A model generated the notes under the pieces. It did not search any database. It saw only the letters and a program-made list of their open reading frames with translations, and had not been told where the DNA came from. 64,000 bases of DNA. Origin: Buttiauxella brennerae ATCC 51605. GTDB lineage: Bacteria > Pseudomonadota > Gammaproteobacteria > Enterobacterales > Enterobacteriaceae. Position numbers and translations under genes: made by a program. Below, piece by piece: positions 43,737-53,546 of the stretch (position 1 is the stretch's first letter; every line of letters starts with the position of its first letter). The DNA is taken from contig NZ_LXER01000023.1 in the NCBI RefSeq assembly GCF_001654925.1, forward strand, positions 82,111 through 146,110, read 5' to 3'.

Positions 43737-44186
43737 TTATTTTAACAACGTCACCCATTGCTCAACCCACGGGTTAGCAACGGATTCTGGCTCAGGATGA
43801 TCGTTGGCATCAATCGCTAAAACTGTGCCCACACGTTGAGCGCCCTGCTCTTGCAGCAAGGTATCGAATTGCTTTCCGCCACCACAAAAATGCTCGTAGT
43901 TGCTGTCGCCCAATGCAATCAAACCATAATGCAAGTCAGGCTGATAACCGACTTTGTCTTTTATCGCCTGAAACAATGGAACGATACTGTCTGGCAAATC
44001 GCCCTGGCCGGTTGTTGAAGTGACAATCAGCACATACTTGTCGCTAAATTTTTGCCAGTCGCTAAGCTCAGGATCTTCAAATACAGTTGCTTTATGACCA
44101 TTCTTTTTTAGGATCGCTTCGGCTTCTTCTGCCACCAGGAGCGAGTTTCCATACATTGTCCCTACAAAAATTCCCACTTCGGCCAT
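43737..44186 (-). CDS. yqcA: Flavodoxin YqcA
   Basis: 149 residues. [16 protein letters not shown] is the FMN phosphate loop, and [14 protein letters not shown] and [12 protein letters not shown] are further flavin contacts. A short-chain flavodoxin related to MioC, likely an electron carrier of unknown partner. It ends the syd-yqcC-truC-yqcA series as in E. coli. Confidence 0.95.
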   Translation of the reverse strand: MAEVGIFVGTMYGNSLLVAEEAEAILKKNGHKATVFEDPELSDWQKFSDKYVLIVTSTTGQGDLPDSIVPLFQAIKDKVGYQPDLHYGLIALGDSNYEHFCGGGKQFDTLLQEQGAQRVGTVLAIDANDHPEPESVANPWVEQWVTLLK

Positions 44187-44213
44187 CAGTTAACTCCTTG
44201 CGTTACGGCGGTA

Positions 44214-44984
44214 TTATTCATCCTGGCCGTTGCTTGCAACAAACTCAACTCTTTCTACATCACTGAGCAATCCGCGCCAGCCAAACTGTGACATCATCTG
44301 CATCCAGGTGTCATCAAGGCTTGCACGAAGGCACAGTGCCTCGCCTGTTATTGGGTGAGTGAGTGAAAGCTGGCTTGCGTGCAGCATTAAACGTTCACAA
44401 CCAAAATGCTCAGCGGCACCACGGTTCTGGCGCAAATCACCATGTTTGGAATCGCCAATAATCGGGTGGCGCAAATGGGACATATGGCGACGCAGCTGGT
44501 GTTTGCGACCTGTTTTAGGTTCCAGCTCAACCAGGCTGTAACGTGCCGTTGGGTAGCGACCAACCGGAACAGGCATTTCAACTGTCGCCATACCGCGATA
44601 GTGCGTTACCGCAGGCTGTGGGTCTTTATTCTGCGTCGCTTTTTTATCGGCGATTTTATCCAGCTCTTCAACGAGCGGGTAATCGAGCAACGCCTCATCT
44701 TCCAGCCAGCCGCGGGTGACCGCGTGGTAACGCTTTTGAATTTGATGGTTTTCAAACTGCTGTGACAACAAATGGGCGACTTCGCTGGAAAGCGCCATCA
44801 GCAATACGCCAGATGTTGGCCTGTCGAGGCGATGAACGGTGAAGACATGCTTACCGATTTGATCGCGTACTGTCTGCATCACAAAGACAGTTTCATGCCT
44901 GTCGAGCCAGCTGCGATGCACCAACCAACCTGACGGTTTGTTAACGGCCACCAGCCATTCATCCTGATAAATTATTTCCAGCAT
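44214..44984 (-). CDS. truC: tRNA pseudouridine(65) synthase TruC
   Basis: 256 residues of the RluA family without an S4 domain. VHRLDRPTSGVLLMA contains the catalytic Asp. KTGRKHQLRRHMSHLRHPIIGD is the family's second signature. It modifies U65 in tRNA-Ile1 and tRNA-Asp. Its ATG shares a base with the yqcC stop (TGATG). Confidence 0.97.
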   Translation of the reverse strand: MLEIIYQDEWLVAVNKPSGWLVHRSWLDRHETVFVMQTVRDQIGKHVFTVHRLDRPTSGVLLMALSSEVAHLLSQQFENHQIQKRYHAVTRGWLEDEALLDYPLVEELDKIADKKATQNKDPQPAVTHYRGMATVEMPVPVGRYPTARYSLVELEPKTGRKHQLRRHMSHLRHPIIGDSKHGDLRQNRGAAEHFGCERLMLHASQLSLTHPITGEALCLRASLDDTWMQMMSQFGWRGLLSDVERVEFVASNGQDE

Positions 44985-45313
44985 CAGGATTTGTCACTCG
45001 CAAAGATCGCATCAAGATCTTGCAGCGCTTTTAACAGCACGTCACGCTCGATTTGTGTCGCATCCAGCGCCATTTCATAATAAGGCGCGATGGCAAAATC
45101 AACAGGCAAAGGTTGTTGAGCATCAAGAAGTGCGTGCATTCGGGGAATCAGAACCCACTGCAACCATTCATGGGGTTGCATTGTATCCAGGCAAAAGGGT
45201 TGCGTGCTTTCAAAGGCTTCAGCGTCTGGAGCACAGCCCTGCCAAAGTTGATGGTCACGCAAAACCTGTTCAATGATGTGTAGATGCTGGCGTACCAGCG
45301 CGTGGCGTTCCAT
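44984..45313 (-). CDS. yqcC: YqcC family protein (DUF446)
   Basis: 109 residues from the ATG at 45313, the E. coli length; an upstream ATG at 45328 is possible. FCLDTMQPHEWLQWVLIPRM is the conserved core. No catalytic motif is visible and the function is unknown. It lies downstream of csrB and upstream of truC, coupled to the latter. Confidence 0.93.
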   Translation of the reverse strand: MERHALVRQHLHIIEQVLRDHQLWQGCAPDAEAFESTQPFCLDTMQPHEWLQWVLIPRMHALLDAQQPLPVDFAIAPYYEMALDATQIERDVLLKALQDLDAIFASDKS

Positions 45314-45400
45314 GAAAACCTCGAGCATCAGTCAAAAAGAAGCCGGCAAGCATACCACTTCTTACTTTCTTCACTTCTTACTGCGGGCGAAAAAATGCAT

Positions 45401-45777
45401 AAAAAAAGGGAGCACTGTATAAACAGTGCTCCCGGTTCGTTTCGCAGCTAATCCGGCTACTTTTGGTGCTCCCTGCTCGTCCGTGACAACTATGTCCTGC
45501 GGTCTCCTGACCTACAATCCGTCGTACTCGCGTCCTGCTACCATCATCCTGTGGTGTTCCGGCATCATCCTGATGCATTATCCTTTGGTCTTCCAGACCC
45601 ACCGAACATCCAAATTCGGCTCTCTTTCTCCGTCCTGGAGGTGTCCCTTACTCTTCCTGAGTGATCCTCTTGCTTCGTCCTGAAGCCTTCCTTGCAACAC
45701 CATCCTGGTGTTTTCCGCTTCTTCAATGAAGTGACATCATCCTGACATCTCCTTCACTTCCCGACTTCCTGTCGACG
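45401..45777 (-). ncRNA. csrB: CsrB regulatory RNA
   Basis: About 377 bases on the minus strand between syd and yqcC, the E. coli position. The RNA starts GTCGACAGG and ends in GCAGGGAGCACCAAAAGTAG, GCGAAACGAACC and a terminator stem GGGAGCACTGT/ACAGTGCTCCC plus T-run, all shared with E. coli csrB as I recall it. The strand carries about 27 GGA triplets, many as CAGGA in hairpin loops, which bind CsrA dimers. It sequesters CsrA and so relieves its repression of glycogen, biofilm and motility control. Ends are by comparison, not measured. Confidence 0.97.
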
Positions 45778-45783
45778 GACATA

Positions 45784-45812
45784 GAATCTACCATTTCGTT
45801 CATTCTGGCAAG
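45784..45812 (-). promoter_or_regulatory. csrB promoter
   Basis: On the minus strand TTGCCA (45807-45812) and GATTCT (45784-45789) are 17 bases apart, and the RNA start lies seven bases further on. The weak -10 fits a promoter that needs UvrY. Confidence 0.75.
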
Positions 45813-45925
45813 GTACTCACAAGCGAAGCTTACAATAGCTTTCATTCAAAAGCAGATACTATCAATCATAAGATAATGATAAATAATGATTTTGTTATTT
45901 ATTACTCACAAAAGTCTGCATGAAA

Positions 45926-45966
45926 AGTTAGAGATCTCTTACAGCTTATGTAAGAGATCTCTCACA
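45926..45966 (-). promoter_or_regulatory. Two tandem UvrY-binding inverted repeats upstream of csrB
   Basis: On the minus strand, TGTGAGAGATCTCTTACA (45949-45966) equals the UvrY site of E. coli csrB as I recall it. A second copy, TGTAAGAGATCTCTAACT (45926-45943), follows with centres 23 bp apart. They lie about 155 to 180 bp upstream of the RNA start. The BarA kinase that activates UvrY is encoded at 35197. Confidence 0.85.
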
Positions 45967-45986
45967 AACTCGATAGCGATCTACGC

Positions 45987-46535
45987 TTAGTTAACCTGTG
46001 GTTCGAGTTCGTTAAGGAACAAAACCAGTGATGGGGCGAGTGTTTTGCGCTGCTTTGTACCAATTTTCTCCAGCACCACTTCACCCGTCAGATTGCACAG
46101 CGACACCACTTCCATTTCATCTGGCGTAGTAGCAAGGAACAATGTCGGTGACAGTTTCAGACGCTTTTGGGTCACCAGATGGCCAATCAGGTTTTCCTGC
46201 ACGCGCTGGAAGTCGTCCTCGCTCCAGGCTTGCAGCAGCGTTAACGCCTGGTTGCCACACAATGCGGGCATGTCGCCAGCAAATTGCGTGGTGTAAAACT
46301 GGTGCGCACCGGGCTGCAAGGCAATATCCATTGCACGCTCGACCGCGCTAAGATCGTTTTCGGGAGTAAAAGGCTGGGGTTGCCAGCGCACATCGTTGCC
46401 GGTTGTCGTCACGATACACGGTGACGGCACGCCATATAATTCTTCGCTGGCAGGCCAACCACCTATCTGTTCACGCCATGCGTGACAAAAGCGATTCGTA
46501 AAATCTTCCAGTGCCTGACGTACGTCGTTATCCAC
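45987..46535 (-). CDS. syd: SecY-interacting protein Syd
   Basis: 182 residues from a GTG at 46535 preceded by GAGAAA. The frame is open further upstream, but that would run into the divergent queF, and E. coli Syd begins at the matching place. Conserved parts include [28 protein letters not shown] and [18 protein letters not shown]. It binds SecY on the cytosolic side and is thought to check faulty translocons. Confidence 0.94.
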   Translation of the reverse strand: MDNDVRQALEDFTNRFCHAWREQIGGWPASEELYGVPSPCIVTTTGNDVRWQPQPFTPENDLSAVERAMDIALQPGAHQFYTTQFAGDMPALCGNQALTLLQAWSEDDFQRVQENLIGHLVTQKRLKLSPTLFLATTPDEMEVVSLCNLTGEVVLEKIGTKQRKTLAPSLVLFLNELEPQVN

Positions 46536-46603
46536 TAATTTCTCACTCGTTAAAGGCTGCGGTACAATATAGACCAATTGTACCTGCATTCTATTGGTGA
46601 CAC

Positions 46604-47446
46604 ATGTCTTATGAAAAACACCAGGCACTGAGCGGCCTGACGCTGGGCAAGCCAACCGCTTACCAGGATAAATATCAACCCTCTTTACTACAAGCCGTGC
46701 CGCGCAGCCTTAACCGCGACCCACTCGGCTTGCAGGCTGATAACCTGCCATTTAGTGGCGGTGATATCTGGACGCTGTACGAGCTGTCATGGCTGAACAG
46801 CAACGGGCTGCCACAGGTCGCCGTCGGGCATGTACAGCTTGATGCGAACAGTGTAAATCTGGTCGAGTCCAAAAGTTTTAAACTCTATTTGAACAGCTTT
46901 AACCAGACACAATTCGCAGACTGGGAAAGCGTCGAAGAAACGTTAAAGCGTGATTTAAGCGCCTGCGCACAAGGCGATGTCAGCGTGGTGTTGTTCCGTT
47001 TACGTGAACTCGAAGGCCAGGAAATTGCGGCATTCACAGGCGAGTGCATTGATGAGCAAAATATCACTATTGATAACTACGAATTTAACGCCGATTACCT
47101 GAATGGTGCTGCGGGCGAAGAAATTGTCGAAGAAACGCTGGTCAGCCATCTGTTGAAATCCAACTGCCTGATTACCCATCAGCCGGATTGGGGCTCTGTT
47201 CAGATTCGCTATCGCGGCCCGCGTATCGACCGTGAAAAGCTGCTGCGTTACCTGGTGTCATTCCGCCACCACAACGAATTCCACGAACAATGCGTTGAAC
47301 GCATCTTCAACGACATCCAGCATTTTTGCAGCCCGGAAAGCCTGAGCGTCTATGCCCGATACACCCGCCGTGGTGGGCTGGACATCAACCCGTGGCGCAC
47401 AAATACTGATTTCCACCCGGCATTTGGCCGCCTGGTGCGTCAATAA
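46604..47446 (+). CDS. queF: NADPH-dependent 7-cyano-7-deazaguanine reductase
   Basis: 280 residues, bimodular type as in E. coli. [16 protein letters not shown] holds the catalytic Cys that forms the thioimide with preQ0, and [17 protein letters not shown] carries the C-terminal Glu/His substrate motif. It reduces preQ0 to preQ1 in queuosine synthesis. It is divergent from syd, with 68 bases between starts. Confidence 0.98.
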   Translation: MSYEKHQALSGLTLGKPTAYQDKYQPSLLQAVPRSLNRDPLGLQADNLPFSGGDIWTLYELSWLNSNGLPQVAVGHVQLDANSVNLVESKSFKLYLNSFNQTQFADWESVEETLKRDLSACAQGDVSVVLFRLRELEGQEIAAFTGECIDEQNITIDNYEFNADYLNGAAGEEIVEETLVSHLLKSNCLITHQPDWGSVQIRYRGPRIDREKLLRYLVSFRHHNEFHEQCVERIFNDIQHFCSPESLSVYARYTRRGGLDINPWRTNTDFHPAFGRLVRQ

Positions 47447-47561
47447 GTGCGAAACACCTCGCAGCCTGGGGAAGGATTATTGTTTTCAGGTTGTTAAATT
47501 GACGATGCCAGGGCTATTGTAATCATTGGGAGCAGCACTTTTCGCTTCGTAAGGAGTTAAC

Positions 47562-48926
47562 TTGATTACACATATTAGCCCGCTAGGCTCAATGGATATG
47601 TTGTCGCAACTGGAAGTCGATATGCTTAAACGCACGGCCAGTAGCGACCTTTATCAACTGTTTCGCAATTGTTCACTTGCCGTACTTAACTCAGGAAGCC
47701 AGACGGATAGCAGTAAAGAGCTGTTGTCGCGTTACGAAAACTTCGATATCAACATTTTACGCCGCGAACGTGGCGTCAAACTTGAGCTGATTAATCCACC
47801 TGAAGATGCGTTCGTCGATGGGCGTATCATCCGGGCTTTGCAAGCTAACCTGTTTGCCGTTTTGCGCGATATTTTATTCGTCAACGGCCAGCTCTCAAGC
47901 GCCGGTCGTTTCCAGAATCTCGACCTGGAAGACCCCGCCAATATCACCAATATGGTGTTCTCTATTCTGCGAAATGCCCGCGCGCTACACGTTGGCGAAG
48001 CGCCAAACCTGGTGGTTTGCTGGGGCGGGCACTCAATTAACGAAAACGAATATCTCTACGCTCGTCGCGTCGGCACTCAATTGGGCCTGCGTGAACTCAA
48101 TATTTGTACCGGCTGCGGCCCAGGTGCGATGGAAGCACCCATGAAGGGTGCGGCGGTAGGTCATGCCCAACAGCGTTATAAAGAAAGCCGCTTTATTGGT
48201 ATGACAGAGCCGTCGATTATTGCCGCTGAGCCACCAAACCCGCTGGTGAATGAGCTGATTATCATGCCTGATATTGAAAAACGTCTTGAAGCGTTTGTTC
48301 GTATCGCGCACGGTATCATCATCTTCCCGGGCGGCGTGGGAACGGCTGAAGAGCTGCTTTATCTGCTCGGGATTTTGATGAACCCGCATAACCACGATCA
48401 AGTCTTGCCATTGATTCTGACCGGGCCGAAAGAGAGTGCGGACTACTTCCGCGTGCTGGACGAATTTATCGTCAATACGGTGGGCGAGCAGGCTCGTCGT
48501 CATTACCAGATTATTATCGATGATCCGGCTGAAGTAGCACGCCAGATGAAAAAAGCGATGCCAAAAGTGAAAGAGAATCGCCGTGAAACGGGTGATGCTT
48601 ATAGCTTCAACTGGTCGATTCGTATCGCCCCTGACCTACAAATGCCGTTTGAGCCAACCCATGAAAATATGGCAAACCTCAATCTGTATCCAGACCAACC
48701 GGCAGAGCAACTGGCAGCGTCTTTACGTCGCGCGTTCTCAGGCATTGTTGCGGGTAACGTTAAAGAGGGCGGTATCCGCGCAATTGAACAGTTTGGGCCG
48801 TATAAAATCCACGGTGACCCACTCATGATGAAACGCATGGATGACTTGCTTCAGGGCTTCGTTGCCCAGCACCGCATGAAATTACCAGGCAGTGCCTACA
48901 TTCCTTGCTACGAAATTTGCTCCTGA
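47562..48926 (+). CDS. ppnN: Pyrimidine/purine nucleotide 5'-monophosphate nucleosidase PpnN
   Basis: 454 residues. The start is TTG at 47562, giving [16 protein letters not shown] like the E. coli protein, behind AAGGAG; the next ATG is ten codons on. The LOG-type Rossmann domain has [16 protein letters not shown] and [16 protein letters not shown] with the catalytic Arg/Glu set. It cleaves nucleotides to base plus ribose 5-phosphate and is activated by (p)ppGpp in E. coli. The flanking N- and C-terminal domains match PpnN (YgdH). Confidence 0.96.
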   Translation: MITHISPLGSMDMLSQLEVDMLKRTASSDLYQLFRNCSLAVLNSGSQTDSSKELLSRYENFDINILRRERGVKLELINPPEDAFVDGRIIRALQANLFAVLRDILFVNGQLSSAGRFQNLDLEDPANITNMVFSILRNARALHVGEAPNLVVCWGGHSINENEYLYARRVGTQLGLRELNICTGCGPGAMEAPMKGAAVGHAQQRYKESRFIGMTEPSIIAAEPPNPLVNELIIMPDIEKRLEAFVRIAHGIIIFPGGVGTAEELLYLLGILMNPHNHDQVLPLILTGPKESADYFRVLDEFIVNTVGEQARRHYQIIIDDPAEVARQMKKAMPKVKENRRETGDAYSFNWSIRIAPDLQMPFEPTHENMANLNLYPDQPAEQLAASLRRAFSGIVAGNVKEGGIRAIEQFGPYKIHGDPLMMKRMDDLLQGFVAQHRMKLPGSAYIPCYEICS

Positions 48927-48932
48927 TCCCCA

Positions 48933-48962
48933 GGGCGGAATCACTCCGCCCTTCTTTTTTTT
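48933..48962 (+). terminator. Terminator of ppnN
   Basis: GGGCGGA, a short loop and TCCGCCC, followed by TTCTTTTTTTT. Confidence 0.85.
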
Positions 48963-49225
48963 CCAGTTATTTTCTGAATTTCCCAGCCTAATCTTGCCGC
49001 AATTATGTTACCGGTATCAGAATTTTTATCTTCATGAAAACTGATGATTCCACACATCCGTGCTCTAAAAACTCTGCTTATACAGTCAATTACACTGAAG
49101 CAATAAAACAAAACACCGTTTTATAAACCAGAAAACCAGAAATTACAGGGTGTAAATATCACTCAAAACACCTGTCACAGACTGAAAAACCACAAATATC
49201 CGTACAAACAGTGGATTCTTACAAT

Positions 49226-49241
49226 TGAGATCTCGATCACT
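49226..49241. promoter_or_regulatory. CRP-like site upstream of sdaC
   Basis: TGAGATCTCGATCACT matches 13 of 16 positions of TGTGATCTAGATCACA. It lies about 160 bp before sdaC. E. coli sdaCB is known to be CRP-activated, so the site fits. Confidence 0.6.
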
Positions 49242-49401
49242 GATGAATTGACGCCATGAATGTATCTTTCCGCCCGCTGATTATCACTGGCCAAAATTAC
49301 TATAAAATCGCCCGCAAACAGCATTTAGTTTCAGAACTCAATGGCAAGTCATTGCGATTGACCCAGATTTCGAATCATATGTTCCTTTGGAGAAGTACTA
49401 G

Positions 49402-50691
49402 ATGGAAACCACCCAAACCGGCAGTATTGCCTCGGTCGAGAGTAAAAGTTCGTGGCGCAAGTCCGATACCATGTGGATGCTGGGCTTATATGGCACCGCA
49501 ATCGGCGCAGGCGTATTGTTCTTGCCAATTAACGCCGGTGTTGGCGGCTTGATCCCACTGTTCATCATGGCTATCCTTGCCTTCCCGATGACCTTCTTTG
49601 CACACCGTGGTTTAACGCGATTCGTGCTGTCAGGTAAAAATCCTGGTGAAGACATTACTGAAGTTGTGGAAGAGCACTTTGGTGTTGGCGCGGGTAAACT
49701 CATCACCCTGCTCTACTTCTTTGCTATTTACCCAATTCTGTTGGTTTATAGCGTTGCTATCACCAACACCGTAGATAACTTCATTACTCACCAGTTGGGT
49801 ATGGTTTCTCCGCCACGTGCAATTCTGTCTCTGATTTTGATTGTCGGTCTGATGACCATCGTGCGTTTCGGCGAGCAGATGATCGTTAAAGCGATGAGTA
49901 TTCTGGTGTTCCCGTTTGTTGCAGCACTGATGGTTCTAGCGTTGTACCTGATTCCTAACTGGAGCAGCGCGGCTTTTGATACGTTGTCTTTCAGCAGCAC
50001 GCCAGCAACTGGCAGCGGCCTGTGGATGACATTGTGGCTGGCAATCCCGGTGATGGTGTTCTCCTTTAACCACTCGCCAATCATCTCTGCCTTTGCTGTC
50101 GCAAAACGTAATGAATACGGCGAAGGTGCTGAGAAGAAATGTTCCCGCATTCTGTCCTACGCACACATCATGATGGTATTGACCGTGATGTTCTTCGTGT
50201 TCAGCTGCGTACTGAGCCTGACGCCAGAAAATCTGGCAGAAGCGAAAGCGCAGAACATCTCTATTCTGACTTACCTGGCTAACCACTTTAATGCGCCAGT
50301 GATTGCCTGGATGGCACCGATTATCGCCATCGTTGCGATTACCAAATCCTTCCTCGGCCACTATCTGGGTGCGCGTGAAGGCTTCAACGGGATGATTATT
50401 AAATCCCTGCGTGGCAAAGGTAAAAGCATTGAAGTTAATAAGCTGAACCGCATTACCGCTATCTTCATGCTGGTGACGACATGGATTGTGGCCACCATGA
50501 ACCCAAGCATTCTGGGTATGATTGAAACCCTGGGTGGGCCAATCATTGCCATGATTCTGTTCCTGATGCCGATGTACGCCATCCAAAAAGTACCGGCAAT
50601 GAAAAAATACAGCGGTCGAGTGAGCAATATCTTCGTTGTCATCATGGGTCTGATTGCCATCTCTGCTATCTTCTACTCGCTTTTTAGCTAA
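49402..50691 (+). CDS. sdaC: Serine transporter SdaC
   Basis: 429 residues with eleven predicted membrane spans, HAAAP family. [20 protein letters not shown] near the N-terminus is the substrate-site span. It imports L-serine with protons and is also the receptor for some phages and colicin V in E. coli. It precedes sdaB by 63 bases, so uptake and deamination are linked. Confidence 0.98.
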   Translation: METTQTGSIASVESKSSWRKSDTMWMLGLYGTAIGAGVLFLPINAGVGGLIPLFIMAILAFPMTFFAHRGLTRFVLSGKNPGEDITEVVEEHFGVGAGKLITLLYFFAIYPILLVYSVAITNTVDNFITHQLGMVSPPRAILSLILIVGLMTIVRFGEQMIVKAMSILVFPFVAALMVLALYLIPNWSSAAFDTLSFSSTPATGSGLWMTLWLAIPVMVFSFNHSPIISAFAVAKRNEYGEGAEKKCSRILSYAHIMMVLTVMFFVFSCVLSLTPENLAEAKAQNISILTYLANHFNAPVIAWMAPIIAIVAITKSFLGHYLGAREGFNGMIIKSLRGKGKSIEVNKLNRITAIFMLVTTWIVATMNPSILGMIETLGGPIIAMILFLMPMYAIQKVPAMKKYSGRVSNIFVVIMGLIAISAIFYSLFS

Positions 50692-50700
50692 TCGCACATT

Positions 50701-50727
50701 CGCCGCCTTCGGGCGGCGCTTTCTTTC
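50701..50727 (+). terminator. Intercistronic hairpin between sdaC and sdaB
   Basis: CGCCGCC, a TTCG loop and GGCGGCG followed by CTTTCTTTCT. A partial terminator that may set the sdaC to sdaB ratio. Confidence 0.6.
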
Positions 50728-50754
50728 TAAAGTTACTCAGGCAACGGACGCAAC

Positions 50755-52119
50755 ATGATTAGCGTATTCGATATTTTCAAAATCGGTATCGGCCCATCCA
50801 GCTCCCATACCGTCGGCCCAATGAAAGCAGGTTTTCAATTCGCAGACGATTTAATCGCGCAAGGGATTTTGCCGAACGTCACGCGTGTGGTGGTTGATGT
50901 ATACGGTTCACTCTCCCTTACCGGTAAAGGTCACCATACCGATATCGCCATTATTATGGGTCTGGCAGGTAACATGCCGGACACCGTCGATATCGACGCC
51001 ATCCCACATTTTATTCAGGACGTGAATACTCACGGTCGCCTGCTGCTGGCAAACGGCCAGCATGAAGTGGAATTCCCGGTCGATAGCTGCATGAACTTCC
51101 ACGAAGATAATCTTTCACTGCACGAAAACGGCATGCGTATTACTGCACTGGCGGGTGAAAGCGTTATCTACAGCCAGACTTATTACTCCATCGGCGGTGG
51201 TTTTATCGTTGATGAAGCACATTTTGGCCTCGAAGATAGCCAAAAAGTTACCGTTCCGTATCCCTATAAAAGTGCGGCGGATTTGCAGCGTCATTGCAAA
51301 GAGAGCGGACTTTCCCTGTCTGGCCTGATGATGCTCAACGAACGCGCGCTGCGCCCTCAGTCTGAAATCGACACCCACTTTGCAAACATCTGGGATGTGA
51401 TGCGCAGCGGCATTGAACGTGGTATCACCACCGAAGGCGTTCTGCCGGGAAAAATGCGTGTTCCACGCCGTGCGGCGGCATTGCGCAGAATGTTGGTCAG
51501 CAGTGATAAGAATAATTCTGACCCAATGGCTGTTGTGGACTGGATTAACATGTTTGCGCTGGCTGTGAATGAAGAAAATGCGGCAGGCGGGCGTGTTGTG
51601 ACGGCACCGACTAACGGTGCATGTGGCATCGTTCCTGCAGTTCTGGCCTATTACGACAAATTCATTCGCGAAGTGAATACGAACTCGTGTGCGCGTTACT
51701 TCCTTGCTGCCGGTGCGATTGGCTCTCTGTATAAGATGAACGCATCAATTTCAGGTGCAGAAGTCGGTTGCCAGGGCGAGGTTGGTGTTGCCTGTTCAAT
51801 GGCGGCGGCAGGTCTTGCTGAGCTGTTGGGCGGTAGCCCAAGCCAGGTATGCATTGCTGCAGAAATTGGCATGGAACACAATCTTGGCCTGACCTGTGAC
51901 CCGGTTGCCGGGCAAGTCCAGGTGCCGTGCATTGAGCGTAACGCGATTGCGGCAGTGAAAGCGGTGAATGCAGCACGTATGGCATTGCGTCGTACCAGCG
52001 AGCCACGCGTGTGCCTTGATAAAGTTATCGACACCATGTATGAAACAGGCAAAGACATGAACGCCAAATACCGCGAAACATCGCGCGGTGGCCTGGCGAT
52101 GAAAGTATCCTGCGATTAA
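50755..52119 (+). CDS. sdaB: L-serine dehydratase 2
   Basis: 454 residues. The N-terminal domain has GIGPSSSHTVGPMKAG, and the catalytic domain GACGIVPAVLAY and NSCARYFLAAGAIGSLYKMNASISGAEVGCQGE with the 4Fe-4S cysteines. It deaminates L-serine to pyruvate and ammonia. Paralogues SdaA and TdcG are similar; the sdaC-sdaB order decides the name. Confidence 0.97.
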   Translation: MISVFDIFKIGIGPSSSHTVGPMKAGFQFADDLIAQGILPNVTRVVVDVYGSLSLTGKGHHTDIAIIMGLAGNMPDTVDIDAIPHFIQDVNTHGRLLLANGQHEVEFPVDSCMNFHEDNLSLHENGMRITALAGESVIYSQTYYSIGGGFIVDEAHFGLEDSQKVTVPYPYKSAADLQRHCKESGLSLSGLMMLNERALRPQSEIDTHFANIWDVMRSGIERGITTEGVLPGKMRVPRRAAALRRMLVSSDKNNSDPMAVVDWINMFALAVNEENAAGGRVVTAPTNGACGIVPAVLAYYDKFIREVNTNSCARYFLAAGAIGSLYKMNASISGAEVGCQGEVGVACSMAAAGLAELLGGSPSQVCIAAEIGMEHNLGLTCDPVAGQVQVPCIERNAIAAVKAVNAARMALRRTSEPRVCLDKVIDTMYETGKDMNAKYRETSRGGLAMKVSCD

Positions 52120-52123
52120 TACC

Positions 52124-52152
52124 AAAAAGGCTCTCATCTGAGAGCCTTTTTT
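52124..52152 (+). terminator. Terminator of sdaB
   Basis: AAGGCTCTCA, a TC loop, TGAGAGCC, then TTTTTT. Confidence 0.92.
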
Positions 52153-52181
52153 AATGGCGGTTTTATATCCAGGCGACACTC

Positions 52182-52300
52182 TAAATAATTCGCGTTGCAG
52201 AAAGGCGGTGAGTAAGGGAATCCCAATGAGCTTACTCTAGTCAGTGATTTGGGTGACCGAGTGAAACCAACGCATCTGCAACGCGAAGTATGACGAGGGT
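52182..52300 (+). repeat. Near-full-length ERIC element
   Basis: About 119 bases. TTCGCGTTGCAG and GCATCTGCAACGCGAAGTATGACG form the outer inverted repeat; GAGCTTACTCTAGTCAGTGATTTGGGTGA is the central ERIC core. It ends directly against the kduI stop codon. Confidence 0.85.
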
Positions 52301-53137
52301 TTAGCGCAAGTCGCCCACTTTCACATGGTCCATATCATCAAACACCTGATTCTCGCCAACCATACCCCAGATAAAGGTATACGCACGCGTACCCACACCT
52401 GAGTGAATTGACCAACTCGGCGAAATCACGGCTTGCTCGTTCTGCATCACAATGTGACGGGTTTCTTGTGGCTGCCCCATCATGTGGAATACGCAGCTAT
52501 CCTGCTCCAGACCGAAGTAGAAATAAACTTCCATGCGGCGTTCGTGAGTGTGGCAAGGCATGGTGTTCCACAAGTTGCCTGGTTCCAGTTCAGTCAGGCC
52601 CATACTCAGCTGGCAGGTTTCCAGCACATCTGGAACAAAGTACTTGTTGATGGTACGACGGTTACTGGTAACGCTATCGCCCAGCGTCACCGGAGAAACA
52701 TCCGCAGGCGTTACACGCTTGGTTGGGTAAGTGGTATGTGCCGGAGCACAGTTATAATAGAAGCGTGCCGGGTTTGCCGGATCAATGCTTGCGAACACCA
52801 CTTCTTTCGCGCCTTTACCGACATATAAACCGTCGCGAGTACCGATTTCGTAGCAGGTGCCGTCAACCGTAATGGTGCCCTGGCCGCCGATGTTAATCAC
52901 ACCCAGCTCACGACGCTCGAGGAAATAGCTCACGCCCAGCTGCTTACCGACTTCACCACCCACACTCACAGTACGACTGACAGGCATAACGCCACCCACA
53001 ATGATGCGGTCGATGTGACTGTAGGTCATGGTGTACTCATCGGCTGTAAAAATCGTCTCGATCAGAAACTCTTTACGCAAACCGGCAGTATCCAGCGTTT
53101 TTGCGTGATCACTATGAATGCTTTGACGAATATCCAT
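52301..53137 (-). CDS. kduI: 5-keto-4-deoxyuronate isomerase
   Basis: 278 residues, the E. coli length. The cupin zinc site is [14 protein letters not shown] with two His and Glu, and WSIHSGVG gives a further His. It converts 5-keto-4-deoxyuronate to 2,5-diketo-3-deoxygluconate in the breakdown of unsaturated uronates from pectin. It is divergent from kdgT around a KdgR box. The partner dehydrogenase gene kduD is not in the window. Confidence 0.98.
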   Translation of the reverse strand: MDIRQSIHSDHAKTLDTAGLRKEFLIETIFTADEYTMTYSHIDRIIVGGVMPVSRTVSVGGEVGKQLGVSYFLERRELGVINIGGQGTITVDGTCYEIGTRDGLYVGKGAKEVVFASIDPANPARFYYNCAPAHTTYPTKRVTPADVSPVTLGDSVTSNRRTINKYFVPDVLETCQLSMGLTELEPGNLWNTMPCHTHERRMEVYFYFGLEQDSCVFHMMGQPQETRHIVMQNEQAVISPSWSIHSGVGTRAYTFIWGMVGENQVFDDMDHVKVGDLR

Positions 53138-53546
53138 TACTTTTCCTTACAGGGAATAAGAGGCGGAAACAAAATCACGCCCGTTACTATTAATAATAAT
53201 TTAGCAATTAAAATATAGTTATTCACAAAAATGCTACGTTTAACTGCACCACACAAACAGTTTATCACCAGAATAAATAAATAATGTGATCCAAATTGAA
53301 ATATCGTTTCAATTTGATTGAAGTGCAATTCCAATCGGTAGATAGTTTATCTCACGAAGCGTTACCGGGGCACATTAGCCGTGGTGATTAGCTCAATGAG
53401 GTTAATGAAACTGCCATTAAGAGCAAAGAGCATCTCTTACCCAACATACTCATTAATCAGGGAAAACAAACGGTTTTCACCGCTAACTGTTAAGGCATTT
53501 TTTCATTAACACGCTGTAATTGATGAAAAAATCATAAGGAATTACC
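53138..53546. other. Divergent kduI / kdgT control region
   Basis: 409 bases without a gene. It holds a strong KdgR box at 53293-53316, an adjacent TGTGAT half-site at 53285-53290 that could belong to CRP, and AT-rich promoter sequence on both sides. AAGGAATTACC precedes kdgT as its ribosome binding site. Confidence 0.6.
53293..53316. promoter_or_regulatory. KdgR operator
   Basis: The core TGAAATATCGTTTCA (53297-53311) inside AAAT...ATTTG matches the KdgR consensus of the pectin regulon (TGAAA-N5-TTTCA). It lies 156 bp before kduI and about 230 before kdgT. Confidence 0.75.

Larger units (their letters stand above)
48927..49401. other. Intergenic region ppnN / sdaC
   Basis: 475 bases. It opens with the ppnN terminator (48933-48962: GGGCGGA/TCCGCCC plus T8). 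The rest is AT-rich and non-coding by my reading, ending in the sdaC promoter region with a CRP-like site at 49226-49241. A frame starting at 49256 overlaps sdaC out of frame and is not supported. Confidence 0.6.

Noticed and set aside
43534..43800. 88-codon plus-strand frame near yqcA
   Set aside because: It overlaps the yqcA 3' end in antisense, lacks a ribosome binding site and resembles no protein I know.
45426..45683. 85-codon plus-strand frame and 74-codon minus-strand frame in the yqcC-syd space
   Set aside because: Both lie inside the CsrB RNA gene, which explains the sequence.
45926..45966. BglII-like AGATCT pair as a restriction or cloning scar
   Set aside because: The AGATCT lies within longer inverted repeats that match the UvrY site at its known place upstream of csrB.
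46536..46655. Longer Syd from an ATG at 46655
   Set aside because: It would overlap queF on the opposite strand, and the GTG at 46535 matches the known Syd start.
49256..49552. 98-codon frame upstream of and overlapping sdaC
   Set aside because: It runs out of frame into sdaC, and its sequence has no domain-like character.
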